Shown here one piece after another: positions 60,677-64,000 of a stretch of DNA of 64,000 bases. Origin of the DNA: Promicromonospora umidemergens (GTDB taxonomy: Bacteria; Actinomycetota; Actinomycetes; Actinomycetales; Cellulomonadaceae); NCBI RefSeq assembly GCF_024171995.1, contig NZ_JAMTCT010000001.1:310001-374000 (forward strand). The letters run 5' to 3'. Numbering within the stretch: position 1 is the stretch's first letter; each line of letters starts with the position of its first letter. Under the pieces are notes generated by a model that was not told the origin of the DNA, did no database searches, and was given only the letters and a program-made list of their open reading frames with translations. Position numbers and translations under genes: made by a program.

Positions 60677-60910
60677 ATGCCCTTGATCCAGGTCCTGAAC
60701 GCCTCGCCGCGTGACGACGAGACGAAGCGACGGCTCATCGCAGAGCTCACCGAGACGTACGCGCGCGTGATGCACATGAAGCCGGACACGATCCGGGTGG
60801 TCATCCAGGAGCTGCCGCGTGAGAACTGGGGAGTAGGTGGCGTCACCCTCGCCGACTCCGGCCAGGACGAGAGCATCCCACCCCGTCGGATGCGCCCGTC
60901 CGGCCAGTAG
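60677..60910 (+). CDS. Small tautomerase-superfamily protein
   Basis: 77 residues. MPLIQVLNASPRDDETKRRLIAELTETYARVMHMKPDTIRVVIQELPRENWGVGG has the catalytic Pro2 and the 4-oxalocrotonate tautomerase pattern. The extra acidic-basic tail (SGQDESIPPRRMRPSGQ) is longer than usual for about 62-residue members. Divergent from the NUDIX gene by 78 bp. Distant paralogue of the tautomerase at 30147. Confidence 0.85.
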   Translation: MPLIQVLNASPRDDETKRRLIAELTETYARVMHMKPDTIRVVIQELPRENWGVGGVTLADSGQDESIPPRRMRPSGQ

Positions 60911-61024
60911 TCCGGCAGCAGCGATCAGGCTCATACTCCGGCGCCTGATGGGCACGATCGCTGGGCTGGCAAACACGTGCCGCTGCGGGTCGGCAGTTTT
61001 ATCCCGCGAGGCCAGCATCCTCCG

Positions 61025-61147
61025 GCCGAGTGCAGATTTCGTCGCACCCGGATTCGCCGAGTGCAGAGTTGGTCGCGGGTGCGGGGCTGCCATCCGCGAC
61101 CAACTCTGCAGTCATGGATCACCGGTGCGACAAAGTCTGCACTCGGC
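61025..61147. repeat. Nested (concentric) inverted repeats in a 422-bp gap
   Basis: Outer arms 61025-61051 and 61122-61147 are near-perfect reverse complements with core GCCGAGTGCAGA. Inner arms GCAGAGTTGGTCGCGG (61063-61078) and its exact complement (61094-61109) enclose 15 nt. The outer and inner left arms are themselves diverged copies of one unit (CCGAGTGCAGA-TT-GTCGC). The rest of the gap 60911-61332 shows a smaller inverted pair (CAGCGATC/GATCGCTG at about 60920-60964) and a direct repeat GGCGTGGCCGCT (near 61192 and 61217) but no gene. Confidence 0.88.
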
Positions 61148-61332
61148 GGGAGGCGCTGGTCATGACGTCCTCCATAGCGAGGGATGCCCGGCGTGGCCGC
61201 TGACCCAAAGGCGCGCGGCGTGGCCGCTCACCCGGCACACTCGGCCGGGCCGCACTGGTGCCAAAAACTGCAAGGCCGGAAACCTAGGATCCCGGGCCTG
61301 TGGCTCCCCCGGTTGATCGGTACGGTCCACAC

Positions 61333-62277
61333 ATGCCAATGCCCCTGCTCCTGGTCCCGTCCGATCCGCTCGCCCCCCGGGTTCCTGATCAGCACTTCAT
61401 GCGGGAGGCTGACGCCGCACGGCAGGCGGGCATGGAAGTCGCGGTGGTGGACCACGACGCGATCCTCGCCGGAGACGTCCACGCGGCAGTGCGTCGGACT
61501 CCGGCGTCCGACGGCGGACAGATCGCCCGGTACCGCGGTTGGATGATCCCCTCCGCCGGGTACTCGCGGCTCGACACCGAGCTAGGTACCCGCGGAGTCC
61601 GCCTGGTCACCGACCCCACCGCGTACCGGGCCGCGCACGAGCTGCCCGGCTGGTACAACGCGTTCGCGGACCTGACCCCCGCGAGTGTCTGGTCGCCGTG
61701 GGAGGCGGGTCGGACGCCGACGAGCGCGGACGTCGGCGCGCTGACCGTGGCGCTGGGCGGCGGTCCGGGCATCGTGAAGGACTACGTGAAGTCCCGCAAG
61801 CACGAATGGCACGAGGCGTGCTTCGTGCCCGATCTCGCCGACGTCGCGGCCACCGCCCGTGTGCTCGCAAGGATGGTCGAGCTGCAGGGGGACGACCTTG
61901 CCGGCGGGATCGTCGTACGTGCCTTCGAGCAGTTCGCGCCCGACGCCGGTGGGCGCACCCAGGAGGTGCGCGTCTGGTGGGTCGAGGGATCGGCGGTCTT
62001 GATCACTCCGCATCCCGACGCGCCCTCGGGGATCACGGTCGAGGTGCCGAGCGAGGTGCGCGACGCCGTCGGCATGAGCGTGCGCACCCTGGGGGCCTCG
62101 TTCGTGACCACGGACCTCGCACTGCGGTCCGATGGTGTCTGGCGCGTGATCGAGGTCGGCGATGGCCAGGTCAGTGACCTGCCGGCCGGTCAGGACTCCG
62201 CTCCGCTGATACGGGCGCTTGCTACCGCCGAGGCACGCGCCAGGGAAGTGCCTGCCGACTCCCTCGACAAGGTCTGA
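61333..62277 (+). CDS. ATP-grasp domain protein (R2K/DUF4343-like)
   Basis: 314 residues. ATG 61333 follows TACGGT (61321-61326) by six bases, leaderless-type. N-terminal MPMPLLLVPSDPLAPRVPD and later GPGIVKDYVKSRKHEWHEACFVPD (ATP-binding lysines), GGIVVRAFEQFAPDAGGRTQEVRVWWV and WRVIEVGDGQVSDLP (acidic metal site) fit ATP-grasp ligases of the R2K/DUF4343 group. Such proteins ligate amino acids or modify peptides in poorly known pathways. It stands alone between repeats and a convergent KAP-type NTPase. Confidence 0.8.
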   Translation: MPMPLLLVPSDPLAPRVPDQHFMREADAARQAGMEVAVVDHDAILAGDVHAAVRRTPASDGGQIARYRGWMIPSAGYSRLDTELGTRGVRLVTDPTAYRAAHELPGWYNAFADLTPASVWSPWEAGRTPTSADVGALTVALGGGPGIVKDYVKSRKHEWHEACFVPDLADVAATARVLARMVELQGDDLAGGIVVRAFEQFAPDAGGRTQEVRVWWVEGSAVLITPHPDAPSGITVEVPSEVRDAVGMSVRTLGASFVTTDLALRSDGVWRVIEVGDGQVSDLPAGQDSAPLIRALATAEARAREVPADSLDKV

Positions 62278-62354
62278 CCAGAAGTCAATGCGATGGTGGT
62301 GGCGGCGGCCGTTGGCTTCGCCAGACGTCAGTCGCCGGGAGCGGCAGCATCAGG

Positions 62355-64000
62355 TCAGTGCCGCTCCGTCAGGTGGAAGCTGAACCGCGCCACCTCGCGC
62401 GCCCACACGCGGTAGCTGCTCACCTCGGCGGGGACTCCTGCGGCGACCGCGTGCTCCGCGACGACGCGCATCCGCCGCCAGGCCGCGCACGCGCCGCACC
62501 GCTCGTGGCATGCGGCCGCGTGCTTGCCGCCCAGGGTCTCGATCACGGTAGCGAGGTGCGCCGCGTCGGCCTGGTCATCGAGCTCCCCGAGGAGCTGCGC
62601 GGTCTGCTCGGGTGCGCCCACGAGCAGGGCCAGCAGGAGGGCGGCGGGCCGCAGGTCGTCGTCGGGCCCGGTCGCGTACCGGACCAGCTGGTACAGCGTG
62701 AGCAGCTTCTTCGCCGCGCGCGGCGTGGTCACGGCCTCGCAGACCAGCGCAAGGAGCCCCGCCTCCTGGGCGCTGAGCGTGCCCGACGCCCGAAGCTCTG
62801 ACGGGGCGGCGGCGTCGCCCGGGTCAAGGGCCAGGTCATGCGGGAGGAGCCCCTGGTCGGCGGCGGTCCGCAGGAGGTAGCGGCCGCTGACCGGAGGCAC
62901 GAGGCGGGGGAGCGCGTAGGGCACCTGGAAGAGGGTGTCGAGGTGGTCGAGCGCCCCGGCCGCGCGGCCCTCCAGGTGTGTGGCTGCCGCGGCGTCGAGC
63001 TCGAGCGCGTGCCGCAGGGTCCGTGGGTCGGCGGCGACCACGATGACGAACAGGCTCGTCGACAGCAGCAGCGTGACGGCCTGCAGCACGTCGACGACCC
63101 GGTCGGGTGGGCATCGGTCGAGGTCGTCGACGTGGAGCACGATCCGCTCGACCCGGCCGTCGGCGTCGGTGTCGCCGGGGCGTCGCAGGTACTCCTCGGC
63201 CTGGGCGAGCTGGTCGGCGAAGGTCCCGAGATCGTCTCGCAGGTTTCCGACGAACCCGTGGGCGCGCTCCAGGCGGCCCTGGTGGTCGTCGTCGTGGAGG
63301 AGGGCGGACAGGCCGTCGATGGCGTCGTCGGCGTCGAGCTCGGCGAGGCGCACCTCCGCCTTGGCCCTCTCCTGGTCGAAGGTGACGAGGACGAGCTGCG
63401 ACAGCGTGCCGACCATGCCGGTGCGCAACGGGTCCAGCTCGGCCACGCGGCTGCGGTAGCCGGCGACGAGCGCCGTCAGCGCCGCCACGACGCCCGACGA
63501 GGCGAGCAACCCGCTGACCCAGGTGCCTGACTCGGCGAGCCAGGTTGCAACCTCGGGCGCGAGGACGGGCAGGAGCGCCAGCCCGGTGACGACCAGTCCT
63601 GCGACCACGAGCACGACGGCGAGTGGCAGTGCCTGGCGCCACCCGCTGCGCAACAGCGCCCACGGCAGCAGGAAGAGCACCCGGGCCTGGTGCAGGGCGG
63701 TGACGAGAGAGCTCGCGTCCTTGGCGGTCCCGATCTGGTGGCCGAGCCGGACGGCCCGCGCACGCATGCGCTCGGCCCGGTTCGTCGTCGCCGTGCGTCG
63801 CCGGGCCCGCCGCCGGGCGTCGAGGGGCCCGCGACGGCGTCCTCTCACGTCCTCGCCGGGCAGCGCGGCGACGACCTTCGCGACGATGCCGACCAGCACG
63901 GAGCCCTCACCGTGCGCCCATGCGTTCCACCGGACGACCCGCACCGATGCCACGGCCTCCGCGTCGCCCGAGGCGGCCCGCGCCTCGACCTGCGTCTGCA
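62355..64000 (-). CDS. KAP-family P-loop NTPase (N-terminus beyond window)
   Basis: Open from beyond 64000 to a stop at 62355, so the 5' end with the Walker A loop is outside. Visible: the KAP hallmark VRWNAWAHGEGS near the start, two membrane segments (about LLRSGWRQALPLAVVLVVAGLVVTGLALLPVL and GTWVSGLLASSGVVAALTALVAG), then Walker B RIVLHVDDLDRCPPDRVVDVLQAVTLLL. Membrane-spanning insertion between the A and B motifs is typical of KAP NTPases. Some are linked to phage exclusion, but no defence partner is visible here. Confidence 0.85.
   Translation of the reverse strand, partial: QTQVEARAASGDAEAVASVRVVRWNAWAHGEGSVLVGIVAKVVAALPGEDVRGRRRGPLDARRRARRRTATTNRAERMRARAVRLGHQIGTAKDASSLVTALHQARVLFLLPWALLRSGWRQALPLAVVLVVAGLVVTGLALLPVLAPEVATWLAESGTWVSGLLASSGVVAALTALVAGYRSRVAELDPLRTGMVGTLSQLVLVTFDQERAKAEVRLAELDADDAIDGLSALLHDDDHQGRLERAHGFVGNLRDDLGTFADQLAQAEEYLRRPGDTDADGRVERIVLHVDDLDRCPPDRVVDVLQAVTLLLSTSLFVIVVAADPRTLRHALELDAAAATHLEGRAAGALDHLDTLFQVPYALPRLVPPVSGRYLLRTAADQGLLPHDLALDPGDAAAPSELRASGTLSAQEAGLLALVCEAVTTPRAAKKLLTLYQLVRYATGPDDDLRPAALLLALLVGAPEQTAQLLGELDDQADAAHLATVIETLGGKHAAACHERCGACAAWRRMRVVAEHAVAAGVPAEVSSYRVWAREVARFSFHLTERH

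Noticed and set aside
61025-61147. CRISPR array or integration (att) site
   Set aside because: Units are inverted and nested, not direct repeats with spacers; no cas, integrase or tRNA gene is nearby.

Overview
The window is a gene-dense, strongly GC-rich bacterial chromosome segment. Several features point to an actinobacterium: GTG and TTG starts, many genes whose start codon lies 6-7 nt after a TANNNT -10 box (leaderless style), an IdeR/DtxR-type iron box, a Zur-type box, a DUF222/HNH protein, MarR/TetR/LacI-controlled catabolic islands and a secreted AA10 LPMO. Cellulose- and chitin-directed secreted proteins fit a saprophyte of the Promicromonosporaceae/Cellulomonadaceae type, but this is inference. 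I see no tRNA, rRNA, CRISPR array, prophage or IS transposase.

Layout. 1-3.1 kb: 5'-complete but window-truncated DHA2 drug exporter with its MarR regulator, divergent from a covalent-flavin oxidase. 3.2-3.9 kb: secreted LPMO with a bidirectional hairpin. 3.9-6.8 kb: two aldo/keto reductases divergent from a LysR regulator. 6.9-8.7 kb: sugar isomerase plus Gfo/Idh/MocA dehydrogenase. 8.8-11.1 kb: long inverted repeat, TetR, F420-dependent-NADP-reductase-like protein, methyltransferase. 11.1-13.5 kb: Zur box, CobW zinc chaperone, MFS protein. 13.6-25.5 kb: one long, translationally coupled LacI operon (ABC sugar importer, two ADP-ribosylglycohydrolase-family proteins, ribokinase, a TIM-barrel/FGE-like fusion, class III CoA transferase, CitE-like lyase). 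25.6-30.4 kb: P-loop kinase, DUF222/HNH protein, quinone reductase, a reductase pseudogene, PEP-mutase-like protein, tautomerase. 30.6-35.3 kb: two near-identical CBS-pair proteins flanking a FUSC-like membrane protein and an FMN reductase, then a P450 and a DUF6098-like protein. 35.4-42.2 kb: one enormous secreted protein with two metallophosphoesterase domains and two chitin-binding modules, frameshifted near its N-terminus. 42.2-45.9 kb: MFS, acetyltransferase, TetR, flavin monooxygenase. 45.9-47.2 kb: 3-Cys ferredoxin and fatty-acid desaturase. 47.4-47.8 kb: guanidine-III riboswitch and Gdx-type SMR exporter. 47.8-52.6 kb: iron-siderophore ABC operon with IdeR box and AraC regulator. 52.6-54.3 kb: VapBC-type module and an alpha/beta hydrolase. 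54.5-58.7 kb: D-threonate-type operon (KdgT-like permease, DUF1537 kinase, PdxA2, GntR). 58.9-64 kb: VanZ-like membrane protein, NUDIX, tautomerase, nested inverted repeats, ATP-grasp protein, and a KAP-type P-loop NTPase cut by the window end.

How the genes work together. The most distinctive unit is the LacI operon: the importer could bring in a glycosylated or ribosylated compound, the ARH-family proteins could cleave it, ribokinase could phosphorylate released ribose, and the CoA transferase plus CitE-like lyase could dispose of a hydroxy-acid part. Other physiologically readable units are guanidine efflux, iron-siderophore uptake, zinc-starvation response and D-threonate catabolism. Two related 26-27 bp inverted-repeat elements placed exactly over gene 3' ends, and two further unusual inverted-repeat structures, are the main unexplained non-coding signals.
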